A stretch of DNA of 64,000 bases, from NCBI RefSeq assembly GCF_024713975.1, contig NC_091094.1:11889001-11953000 (forward strand), in the 5' to 3' direction. Source of the stretch: Paralichthys olivaceus (Eukaryota > Chordata > Actinopteri > Pleuronectiformes > Paralichthyidae). This document shows, in pieces, positions 30,808 to 41,750 of this stretch. The translations under genes and the position numbers were made by a program. Position 1 is the first letter of the stretch; every line of letters begins with the position of its first letter. The notes beneath the pieces are model-generated. The model did not search any database and had not been told where the DNA came from. It saw only the letters and a program-made list of their open reading frames with translations.

Positions 30808-31238
30808 AGCCTGAAGGTTCTTCTTTTCTTTCTTTCTTTTTTATATTGTTTCACATTTTCCTACATTTGTTCTTTGAAGCTGTTTCCGGTAAAAACTTGT
30901 AGTTGCACGTGTCAGCCTCATCTTTTTCCTGGCTGGAGTCGAAGGTGATGTGGTGATTGTGCTACTTTTGTTGCCTTACAGGTTAAAGAGAGTCGTGGGT
31001 TCATTAAAATGTCTTTGTTTCTTTTGCTGGTCTGCATATTTGAGACGTCTGTTAGCTTGAATGGACCATGGCATTTTCTTTTGACTTGCATAATCAGCAA
31101 AACATTCTTGCCCCTATATTTGCAGTAACTTGTTGAAGCTTTTTTTCATACAGGCTGCACAAAGAAAGTCATCTGGTACATATTCTCATGTTGTGTTACT
31201 ATGTCAGAGCACCTCAGAATGACATTTTCAGCCATTTA

Positions 31239-31872
31239 CACTACGTTCACACTGCAAGTAGTGCTCAGTCCAATTAAATGTTTCTAGATCCAATAAAAAC
31301 ATTTATGTTGCTGTTCACATTATCTTTTAAAATGTGGCCGGTATCAGACTCCAATGTGAACTGGTCATGGCCCTGATGTGACTCGCATGTGCAGAAGAAC
31401 AACAAGATGTCACACGCAGCACATTGTGTATAGAAGTTAACAAGGAGATGTCTGTGATAAACATGGAGGCCACAGATGTGAGAGTTTATAATTTAACTTT
31501 TCTCTTGATACGCTCTCAAACGCAGACAGGTAATGATACGACCCCTCAAGTTTTGCTTTTCACGTGTCATCCAAAGTACTCACGAGGACTAAAACCTCAC
31601 TGTCCCCCCACTCAATACCTCCATCGCTGCGAAAATTTACGAGGCATGTCGATCTAGAGTGATGTAAAAGTTGCAATGAATTCTGATACACATGGAAAAA
31701 AATCTTTATCTTTAGACCAACATATGAAAGTTGCCCAAATCTGATTTGAAAAGATTAGATTCCATATAATTTGTGCTGTTCACGCTGTTATTAAACAATC
31801 AGATCTGGGTCACATAGGTGGGGGCCGATCCGGGCCACTTGTGCCCGCTGTGTGAACGTAGTGTTTGTCATA
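31239..31872. mobile_element. Non-autonomous DNA transposon with CACTACGTTCACAC ends
   Basis: A 634-bp block bounded by CACTACGTTCACACTGC and, inverted, CACTACGTTCACACAGC. The interior has the words AGATCTGATTTGAAAA-like and CAGATCTGGGTCACAT seen in fish MITEs. A clear target duplication is not visible. It lies after the gnb1 stop, perhaps in a 3'UTR intron (possible acceptor TTTCCCAG at 32637). Confidence 0.6.
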
Positions 31873-32195
31873 TTAATAACCCACAGCCAATACTATATGT
31901 ATATGATTTTTACACACATAGCCATTTTCATTAGATTGAGTTCCCTGAAAAAATTTTTACATTGGCTTTTGCAGGCGTCCCCAACAGCCCAAGAAATGTT
32001 GTAATATACTTTGTTTTATTTTCCTTATCACATTATTGCAGGTATTACATTACAAGTAATATACTGGTAATACCTTTACTGGTATTTACAATAATGTAAA
32101 CGCTAAATGAAATGATTAATATCTGGTTAATGGGAAACATATCTGGTTAATGGGAAACATATATCATGTAAATAATCCAGCAGCTCATTTCTTTG
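31873..32195 (+). repeat. Segment duplicated at 35343-35605 (copy A)
   Basis: Shares, in the same order and orientation with copy B, TAATAACCCAC, the TTTGTTTTATT block, TATTACATTACAAGT, TATACTGGTAATAC, and TAAATAATCCAGC plus GGCTCAT/AGCTCAT. It also has two perfect tandem copies of ATCTGGTTAATGGGAAACAT near 32120-32160 that copy B lacks. Confidence 0.65.
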
Positions 32196-35100
32196 CAATG
32201 GGACACAGTACTCTCTGGTTCATACTCCAACGTTTTATTTTATTGTAAGTGCAATTCATTTGTCAGAAAACAGACAAAACACACAATAAAAAAAATGAAA
32301 GATTAATTTGACTGGTAGCATTATTATTTTTTAATTATCAGTAGAAAACAAGATATCGTCATTGTGAATTCTTGGCCACAATCATCCATCAGTTATATCA
32401 CTTATCCTTTGAGAGTCACGGGGCTGACATTGGGCGAGAGATGGTCTCCATTGGGACATGTCATCAGCGTAATTCAGAGCTGCCATATCAATTATTTTTA
32501 AACAATCTGACTCCCCTAAAGCTTCTAATGAACACAAACAGCCTTAAATTTACACTTGTCAAAAGGTCAGATTAGCTAAATTGTAGCTCAGGTTAGATTA
32601 GTTACATTCTAAATTTCATTTGTCTTTGTTTCCCAGATGTTCTTTTAACTCCAAAGTTGACTGGAAGACCATTACAACTTCAGAATGTTCACAGCATCTT
32701 CTTCAACACTGTTTAAACTGACTTGGACACCACAAAAACGAAGGGAAACCAATGCCTTTCCTACACAAAGAAGAGCACAATTGTTTATCACCTAGTTAAG
32801 AAAGGATCTCCTGTGGTATCAAATCAGAAACTTGTGCATTCCTTCTTGGACCATTTTATGTTACCCTGAAAGAGAAAAACAACAACACTATCATCCCATG
32901 CAAATGTGTGCGTCTTGAAAGCAAATGTTGGAGTGTAATGTACAAATTATTTAACTTTTTTTTTTTTTTTTTAAAGAATTATATTCTGATGGTTTGTTAT
33001 TCTTGATGGCTTTCTTTTTTGTCATATTTCTTTAGTGGTTTTAGATATGTTTGAATTTCAGCTTGTCTTTCTAATCCAGTTAAATCATATAAGACAGATG
33101 AGAGAAAACACGCAGAAGTAAAAGCTTGGATCATATTACACGAGCAGCTTTCAAAATGTCCATGATGTATTTATATACTAGCTGTTTTTGTTTCATCACA
33201 GCCTTTTGCACATGAAGAAGCTTTGCCTCTCAACTAATACTATGTTAACTAACAAAGCACATGCTATAAGTTATGAATGCTCATTCCAGTACAAAAGGAG
33301 TTATTACGAGTAACTTATCCAGTTAACCCCCTTAATTCTTGTACATGCCTTTGACTTTGGGTGGGAAGGGGTGGGCTAGTGCGGTAGGTGCAGAGATAAA
33401 TGGGGCATGGCTGGATTTTATTATATGGATGGGAGGGATTGTGTTTAGTATCCACTTTGAGTGAAACACCTCACCTGACTAAATAGACACTTCCTTTGCT
33501 TGGGACTGCAGTTGCAACTCTGTGAATGAAATGTACAAATCAATGTCTGAAAATAATGGTCTGATGTTTTAAGTTAAGACATTTAATTTTGTCTGCCATG
33601 AGTTAATTTAGATGTGCATGCTGTAGACTTGCTTTCAATGGTGCAACAATCCTAGATTTTCTTTTGTTTCTGAAAAGGAGAGTAACCTATTCATTGAACT
33701 TAATAGCAGCCAATTTTTTGGGCTCAAGCTCTGCATACATCATGTACTAATACTGGTAACGCTATGCACCAGAGTGAGCGAGAATGGAGAAAGACTTAAT
33801 ATTGACTGCATACTTAGTGTAAATTATGCTTACCAGTTCTCTTGATGCCAATTTTTGTAATAATTATAACAATCATTGTGAGAATTCTATTCCTTGAAGT
33901 CATTTTCTCTCCTTCAAATCTTCACACTCAATGGAACAATAACGTCCTCACATACTGTCCATACTAAAACTTTTGTACATTTTTTTCTTGGTCTTAAATT
34001 GAAAATCAGAACATCTGAATGACAACATTTCACTGTGTACAGAAGCACTTTTGTTAAAGTTGTGACATATTTTCACTTTTCCTTTTTTTTCTGCGATGAT
34101 GTACAATAAATGTGATGTATTCGTGTGTGGCCACAAGTGAAAACGCAATTCAACTGAGATGGATTCCCTTTTCTCTTTCCATTAATATTATAGAGCTCTG
34201 CACCCTTATGTACCTTTTCACTTTTTGTATTTCATTTCAGTCTGTTGGTGTTCCACGGTGAGCTGGATGCAAGATAGATACTGTACTAAATTGTACTGTT
34301 ATTGATTGAAAAATGTAATAAAAAGCTGTTTGAGATCTCTACTTTTTGTTGAGTTGAATGGAAAAGTGTTTATAAATGATTACTCCCCTTCGCCATATTG
34401 ATGTGCCATTCAGATTAACGTTTCTTTGCTTTGAGGCCAGTAGTACAAAGGGAAAATTGCCAGTATCAAAAATCTCATGTTTGGCATGTATTTTTGGGGG
34501 GTGTTTTTGAGTATAAGAAATCTAACAAAAAATGATGGCTGGACAACAGTATACTAGCTGTACTTTTGAGGGGATACATTTCAATTTGCTTGTGTTGCCT
34601 TTTACCTTTACAGGTATCAAACTTTCAATACTTTAAAAACGGTCCAACCAACCAGCACTTTAGAATGAGTTAATCATCTGATAATACAATTCTAATTTAA
34701 CATTCTCTTATCCTGGCTTTCACATTACCTCATGTAATGTTTATTTTAGTTTTGCATATTTGTAGCAGCTTTTATTTCTCTATGTAAATGTAGCTCATAA
34801 GAAATCTTTTCAGATTATCATCCAATTTATTTTGTTGTATAGAACTGCAAGTACATACTGCTTCAGGACAACATGTAGAACTTTACTAAGACTTACCGTT
34901 TAATTGATTTGTATGTATATACCTGCCTTAAATATGATAGTCCATATTTTTCTTATAGTTAATAAATCCCATCTCCTATAGAGCTCCACTTATGTCCAAA
35001 AATCTAGAAACTGTGAGCCACAGAATTAAACTTAGTAACACATCTGTCTCACATACACCCCCTGCTGCTGAAAATACTGACTAAAGCACCAAATATCATT

Positions 35101-35342
35101 AAATGCATGACAGACAATACTCCTCCACAATATCAATAACACTTTTACTTTCTGAATAACTTGTTAAAAACTACATTGTCCAGCAACTTTTCTGTAGGTT
35201 AAGTACCAAACATGGTAGTAAATAAGCATATCCTTGGGTTTTTATATTTTTGTTGTATTTGCTGAAAATACGTAAAATGACTGTATCCTCATTCTTTAAA
35301 ATGTATAAATAAACTGTGCTTTTTAGTTATTGAAGTTCCATT

Positions 35343-35605
35343 ACTTTAATAACCCACTATTTATACTAAATGTGTACGATTTTAACACGTCAAAGTTTTG
35401 ATAATTAATTAAATTAATGTAAAAATATATTGTAAATAATAATATTGCCTTTTGTTTTATTACTTTATTGCATGTATTACATTACAAGTGTTATACTGGT
35501 AATACTTTCACTGGTACTAATGGCAATTGTGATACAGGAAAGTGACATTTTTAATATCTGCTTAATGATACACATCCTGTAAATAATCCAGCGGCTCATA
35601 GTTTC
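35343..35605 (+). repeat. Segment duplicated at 31873-32195 (copy B)
   Basis: Diverged direct copy of the segment 3.4 kb upstream (see copy A). It ends about 100 bases before a GC-rich block. Either a local duplication or two insertions of one unnamed repeat. Confidence 0.65.
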
Positions 35606-35609
35606 CAGT

Positions 35610-36533
35610 TTAGTCATTAAAATCACCAGTAGCGTCTCTGCAGGTCATCATCGTGGACTTTAGAGCTTCACACACTTTCACTCCGGGTCTCCAGCGGGCC
35701 GCCATCTTGCCTTCTCTGCAGACCAACATGTTTACAGACGCAAGCTGGCGTCGTGACTGTACCACAGGGCAAAGCTAGCGACAGGAGGGGGGTGTCTCAA
35801 AACAGTAATAATTGTTAAAGTTACAACTCATTCAGTTTTACTGCACCACATGTGATAATAAAACAAGACAATGCAATGGAAAAGTTGGTTTTCCAGGTTT
35901 ATACAGAAGAATCCTTTATTTTCGACGTGTTTGTCGGTCACACAAAGTGCCATGAAATGGAACGGTCCAAGCTGATGACGTAGCTGTGCTTTGACTTGTG
36001 TAACGCAGCCATCTTTGTAGGCCAGCGAGCTGCTCTCATCTGTCTCCTCGTGGAAGAAACATTTCGCCAGGCTGCTTTTCTTCAGGACGACGCGGACGCT
36101 GCGTACAGACTGCGGAGCTTCTTCCTGACGGTGGGAACCATTGTGAAGGAATCGTTTTTTGGCGAATTGGTTAGCGGGACACCGTGCGCACTTCCCCCCC
36201 GCAGGTCACATTTGCACGGTCTCTTCGTCCGGTGTTGACGACGCAGCTCCAGCGAACAAAGGAAGAGTAAGGCCGACACACACCTGTCAGCTCCGTCCGG
36301 AGGAAACACTTATGCCAGTATTTAAAATAACTCTCACCCACAGGCTGTGTTGTTTCAGTAGTTTGACTTGAGAAATATTAGCTGCGAATTAAACAAACCC
36401 ATCGGCCTGACTCATTCAGTCCCGTTAGCAACATCGGCTAAGGTTAGCCGCGTTTGTGGACAAGTCGCGAGCTACTTGCTAACGTTAGCACAGCTTTGTT
36501 TGGAAAGCGAGAAGTTTTTGTTTGTGGACGAAA
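35610..36533 (+). promoter_or_regulatory. tardbp: tardbp promoter and 5'UTR region
   Basis: A GC/CpG-rich stretch between gnb1 and the tardbp start. It contains GCCGCCATCTTG (35699-35710), a YY1-type motif. The start codon at 36534 lies in AAAATGG. Transcription start not determined. A 31-codon minus-strand ORF (35705-35610) begins at the ATG inside the YY1-like motif. The AT-rich spacer 34341-35342 before it shows nothing recognisable. Confidence 0.5.
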
Positions 36534-39500
36534 ATGGCCGAAGTGTACATTCGAGTAGCGGAGGAGGAAAATGAAGAGCCCATGGAGATCCCGTCCGAGG
36601 ACGACGGCACCGTCCTGCTCTCCACCGTGGCCGCTCAGTTCCCCGGGGCGTGCGGCCTGCGGTTCAGGAGCCCCGTTTCCCAGTGCATGCGGGGGGTTCG
36701 TCTTGTGGAAGGGATCCTGCACGCACCGGAGAACGGATGGGGCAACGTCGTGTATGTCGTCAACTATCCGAAAGGTAGGAAACATGTGGTTTTGTGAACA
36801 CTTTTATTTTTACTGCGTGCTTTCCAAACAGGTGGCCATATTTCTTGTTATTTATAATTGATGATGTAGCCTGAGCGCTCTGAAGAGGGGACGGGAGTGA
36901 ACTGACGTGTAGTGTCCACGCCCACAGGACTGAGTCGCTGAATAATTGAGATAAGAGTTAAAATAACATGAACATGCAAAGTTCACAATCTATTATCTAC
37001 CTCGTGCCAAAGCTGTTCAAACTCTTTCTACGAACCAATGTTTCTCAAAAGGCGCCTTTTCATTCATCACCTGTCTCAAATCTTGTTTAAAGTTAATTTA
37101 TTTTTGCAAATCCCCTGAGTATTGTTTTAAAGACCTTTGAGGGTTGGGAAATCACATATTCTTTTGTTCAAGAGCTCTGATCTTATATAAACATCACTAA
37201 ATTGAAGTAGTAGAAAGTACTGGCACAAATGTAAAAACAATCTAAATCCATATTTGAATTATTTAAGACCTCATCCGTAATGAATGCAAGTCTAATTTTA
37301 ACTTGGTGAACCCCAGAGAAACCTTTCAGAGTAATGTAGACAGGTTTTGATTCAGCTTTCTGGTCATTTCTTTGATGTTGTATTTGATGATATTTGATGA
37401 TACTTACTCTCTATAGAATTCATCTTAACAAAATCATAAGTACTTTACACAACAAAACAAATGATAGTCATCAATAATAATGATCATGCTGAGAGGAGAT
37501 GGTAATATTTACTTACATAGTATTTGAATACATGCACATAAATGAGTTAAACAGTGTAGTGGAAAAAAAAAATTTGAATGTCGTACAATTGATTGGTGGC
37601 TGACAACTACAGCTGCATATTCAAATGACTTTAAAGTTAATTTGTTCTCAAGAGTTATTTAAAATCTAATCAGTTGTACTCTTAATTTAAATTTTTTAGA
37701 CAACAAAAGAAAAATGGAGGAAATAGATGCCTCCTCTGCTGTGAAAATGAAGAGAGGCGATATGAAGACGTCTGACCTGATTGTACTGGGTTTACCTTGG
37801 AAAACATCTGAGCAGGACCTAAAAGACTATTTCAGTACATTTGGAGAAGTCATCATGGTTCAGGTATACCTTGAATAACATAAATAAATTACATATTTAC
37901 TTTGTGTTGTATTCATTGATCATTAATAATGATAAGTCTATCTTCCAGGTGAAACGAGATGCCAAGACTGGAAACTCTAAAGGATTCGGCTTTGTGAGGT
38001 TCACAGAGTACGAGTCTCAAGAAAAGGTCATCTCCCAGCGCCATATGATTGACGGCAGATGGTGCGACTGCAAGCTCCCTAACTCGAAGGTGAATCTGGT
38101 AATGTCAATGAACATGCCCACACATCATGGGAAATGAAAACTGTGTGAATTAACACACTATAATGTTCAGTATTTCTTTGAATTAATTAACATTATTCAC
38201 TGCAGGGTCCGGATGAGCCACTGAGGAGTCGCAAAGTTTTTGTTGGCCGTTGTACAGAAGACATGACCACAGACGACCTGCGGCAGTTCTTTATGCAGTA
38301 CGGAGAAGTGACAGATGTCTTCATTCCCAAGCCATTCCGTGCTTTTGCCTTCGTGACATTTGCAGACGATCAGGTATTGTATTGAGTGTAGGGCTGGACG
38401 ATAATTATCACGATACAACTTTTCCTCAATAGAAATATAAGACATGGTCAATATAACGTTGTTGATTAATTTCTCATCCCGTCCACCAACAGCCAATAAC
38501 AATGAAAATAACGCCGCGCTGAACCATTCACTTGGCTGGAATAGAGTTAGAGCCACATCAGAGTTCATAAATGCTATGTCAAGCGTAGGAGCAACAGCAC
38601 ACATGCTAATGTTTGGGCTCCTGCACATAGGTGTACGTCTCTGCATCGATTACTGAACATAATCATGTTGTCTCCTATGCTACTTGTTTTAGCGGGTTTT
38701 CACCGCTGTATAATTATAATCAGCGCTGCTTCAGGATCAGGTCAGACCTTTGATAAAGGTCCGGTCGTCCTTTGTTAGAGTCTCATCTTATTGGGATTGT
38801 TATGATTTAGATGACAAGATTTCGATGGTGTCGGATCATGAATCGAGATCCTCTGGTTGTTTTACCTCTGAGTCCTGACTGTATGTGTCATGTCTCATGT
38901 TGTACTGTGTGCACATAATAGTAGAGTCATTTTTTATGATGTTTAAATGCAGCTTTATAAACTATGGAGGAAATCAAACAAACACTAAGGAAACTTCATG
39001 TACTGATCAGGTCCTGAGACTGTGTGTGAGTGTGTGTAAACTCTCGCTCCCAGTCTCAAACCACCTTCAGCAGCAGTAGTAGATGCCTCTGTACTGCTAA
39101 CACCAGCTGTGAATGAGGAGACGTCATGTGGCGCGTGGTAAAACGTGAGCGGCGTACATCTCACGTTCATCATATGTAAACTGATTCGTTCAGTTTTGCA
39201 TTCACCAATAATTGTTCATACACAACACTGACCTGCGCAGAATAACACGCCTCAATGCGGTGGCACTGGTTTCATTAATATTGCATTATATCGATATATA
39301 CAGACAGATACACAAACCATTATCGTGATAAAAAGATATCCATATCGCCCAGCCCTAATTGAGTGCTTATAAATTGCTTCTTGTTTTAGTGCTACTCAAA
39401 TCCAGAGAAACTGATTCATGTCTTTTTCCCCCTCACAGGTTGCCCAGTCTCTCTGTGGAGAGGACCTAATTATCAAAGGTGTCAGTGTTCACATCTCAAA

Positions 39501-39930
39501 CGCTGAGCCCAAACACGGCAATAGGCAGTTTGACCGCACAACACGGTTTGGTAATGGTTTCGGAGCGCAGGCTTTTGGTAGCAGCCGTAGTGGGTTAGGG
39601 AGCAGCACTAACAGTAGTCTGGCTAATTTTGGTTCTTTCAGCTTGAACCCAGCCATGATGGCGGCCGCTCAGGCTGCTCTGCAGAGTAGTTGGGGGATGA
39701 TGGGTATGCTAGCTAGTCAGCAGCAGACATCCACCTCAGGCAGCACCTCCAGTGGAACCAGCTCTAGCAGGGACCAGAGTCAGTCTTTCAGTACAGGCAA
39801 CAGCAATTACGGCACCAGCTCGGCCAGTCTCGGCTGGGGAACAGGGTCAAACTCGACAACCAGTGGTAGTGGCTTTAGCTCAGGTTTTGGGTCCAGTATG
39901 GAGTCAAAGTCATCTGGGTGGGGTATGTAA
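36534..39930 (+). CDS. tardbp: TAR DNA-binding protein 43 (TDP-43)
   Basis: Nuclear RNA/DNA-binding protein that controls splicing and RNA stability by binding UG-rich RNA. Five coding exons: 36534-36774, 37700-37863, 37949-38089, 38206-38373, 39439-39930, giving 401 aa (human 414). The N-terminal oligomerisation domain is [20 protein letters not shown] to NYPK (about 1-80). A bipartite nuclear signal (KRKM...KMKR) follows. RRM1 begins [12 protein letters not shown] with RNP1 [11 protein letters not shown]2 begins [11 protein letters not shown] with RNP1 RAFAFVTF. The Gly/Ser/Gln/Asn-rich low-complexity C-terminal tail includes the hydrophobic helix [19 protein letters not shown] and ends SSGWGM as in human. 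Intron 4 carries a hAT-like insertion. The stop codon overlaps a splice-donor consensus. Teleosts can have a second, related copy (tardbpl); which one this is cannot be settled here. Confidence 0.98.
38389..39357. mobile_element. Non-autonomous hAT-like DNA transposon in tardbp intron 4
   Basis: A 969-bp element with inverted ends TAGGGCTGGACGATA and TATCGCCCAGCCCTA. It is flanked by a perfect 8-bp direct repeat ATTGAGTG (38381-38388 and 39358-39365). The 8-bp duplication and end sequence fit the hAT superfamily. No transposase-like frame is visible inside, so it is non-autonomous. The left duplication starts only 7 bases after the donor of tardbp coding exon 4 (38374). Confidence 0.88.
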
Positions 39931-41073
39931 GTTATGTGTTTGTATGGTAAGTATTGTGCGAAAGATGAGTCTTTTCAACAAAAAAAAGTTTTTTTCTGGT
40001 GTTAATGCGTATCTGAAAACTCAACACTTTTGTGGAAGATGTTTTGTACATTTGGAAAAATGCTAAAGATTTAATTTAGAAAGTGTTGAAGTGAATTGTT
40101 TACCAGGATGTCCGACTAAAGTGCTATTTTTGATGTTTGTTTGTATCCATTTCAACTGGATTCTCTAATGCATGCATTGTGAAATGTGATTATACCCATT
40201 TTGAAAATGCATGAATGTCTCTGATTCACCATTATCAGACGTTGTCACCGACTTAAAAAGGCAATCTTGCATTGGGAAGAATCTGGTTGAAACCTAAATG
40301 TTTTTATAAGTGCATCTTTATTTGCAGTCAAGTTCTATGGAAAAGCCTTCATTGAAATCTCTTCTGCAGTTCACCTCTCTTCCATTTTCCTGTGAGGAAG
40401 CTCCTCTTTGGGGTGATATCGGTATCATTCTCCCTCTTCCCACCTGTAAATGCTATGCCATCAAAGAACGGCTTCACTCCGCATGTTCTAAGAGACGGTG
40501 GGTGTTTTCACTTTTATCCACTTTTAAAATGGAAAGAACTGCGCAACTGACATTTTAAGAACTGATGAGTGCGATTGAGGATGGCTTGTGGCGAAGAGTG
40601 AAGCGGTGAGTGAGCGAACGGAGAGACGCGTGAAACGGACTGGTTGTGCGGTGAAAGAGCCCAATTTGACTGCTTTCTGAGTGTGTGAGTGGAAGCTGCG
40701 GATGCTACGAGCGCCTCCCCTAACATGGACATTCTTTAATTAGTACTTCAAGATTTTTTTTTTTATCTTTGCAAGTTTTTCCTTACTCTTTAAGTATGTT
40801 GCTCAAGTGCAGAAATATCAACTGTTGTGGAATGTTGTGATGAATATTTGTATTGCTTATATTATCTGATTTGAATGCTGTATGGTGTGTGCTTTCATGT
40901 TACTGAACTGATCTGTAAGTGTGTACTTGATGTGGATGACACCTGCTGAAGACTCTGGGGGACGCGAGTGATAGTGTGAGAACGTGAAGTGGTGTGTCCA
41001 ATGGTTCCCAGTAGCTCTTGTTGTTTGTGAGGTGTTTGAAAAACATGTCAAATGAAGGGAGTTCTCTAATAAA
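39931..41073 (+). promoter_or_regulatory. tardbp: tardbp 3'UTR with alternative-splice signals and poly(A) signal
   Basis: Three donor-like sites surround the stop codon: GTATGT at 39923, GTAAGT at 39927 (containing the TAA stop) and GTAAGT at 39947. A strong acceptor (CTTTATTTGCAG) ends at 40327. GU-rich stretches at about 40590-40700 and 40880-41040 could bind TDP-43. AATAAA lies at 41068-41073. In mammals TDP-43 lowers its own mRNA by binding its 3'UTR and promoting 3'UTR splicing, which this layout resembles. Confidence 0.6.
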
Positions 41074-41750
41074 GTTCATTTGAATAGATGCTTAGTTGAT
41101 ATTACTTGAGTCAAATTAAAAAACAAATCTAATTCGATTCACATATCTAGGGACCTTGGGCTCTGCTGGTCGAGGTCTCCGTTTGAACCCTGACTGAAGT
41201 CTGTTCTGAAGGATGAAGACGGAAGTTCCAACACTTTCAGTGTGTGGCCTTCTCAAACATGACATGGGGTAGTACCTGTCTTTTTGCTGATTTTACTCGC
41301 TTGTCAGATTGAATCATTCTTAATCAGTTGCATTTAAGGTAAGACGGAAGTTCTTTAGATAGCCCTAAGCATTATGGGCAGTTTGCCTGACAATCGTAAC
41401 AGTGTTGAAGTTTCCAAGTGTAAAACAGAATGACAATTCGTAAACAGGAGAAATATGCCAGATCGGTCAGTTTGAAGTCAACACCATTTAAATAGACACT
41501 GAAGTCGTCATTTTAATACAAGTGTTAGTTTATAAATGTGACAGAACAGAACCATTCAACAACTCGACATGACATTGTGTTAGGTCCCTGAACAGAAGTG
41601 CAAAGTAAGTCTAAATGTGCATTGGAGAACTGCTGTAGCTGATTATGGCACTTATGTTGACACAGATTACTGTCATGTACTAGTCAGCCTTCATGTTTAT
41701 TTGAATGTTGGACACAAGTGAGACACTACAGGTCTGTCTGTGTCTTGTCC

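Larger units (their letters stand above)
30808..34340 (+). other. gnb1: gnb1 3' region with poly(A) signal
   Basis: The region from the stop codon to an AATAAA at 34317-34322 followed by GT-rich sequence. A strong acceptor at 32637 suggests a 3'UTR intron, but the matching donor near the stop is weak (AAG|GTTCTT at about 30816), so this is tentative. No protein exon is seen in the region. Confidence 0.5.
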
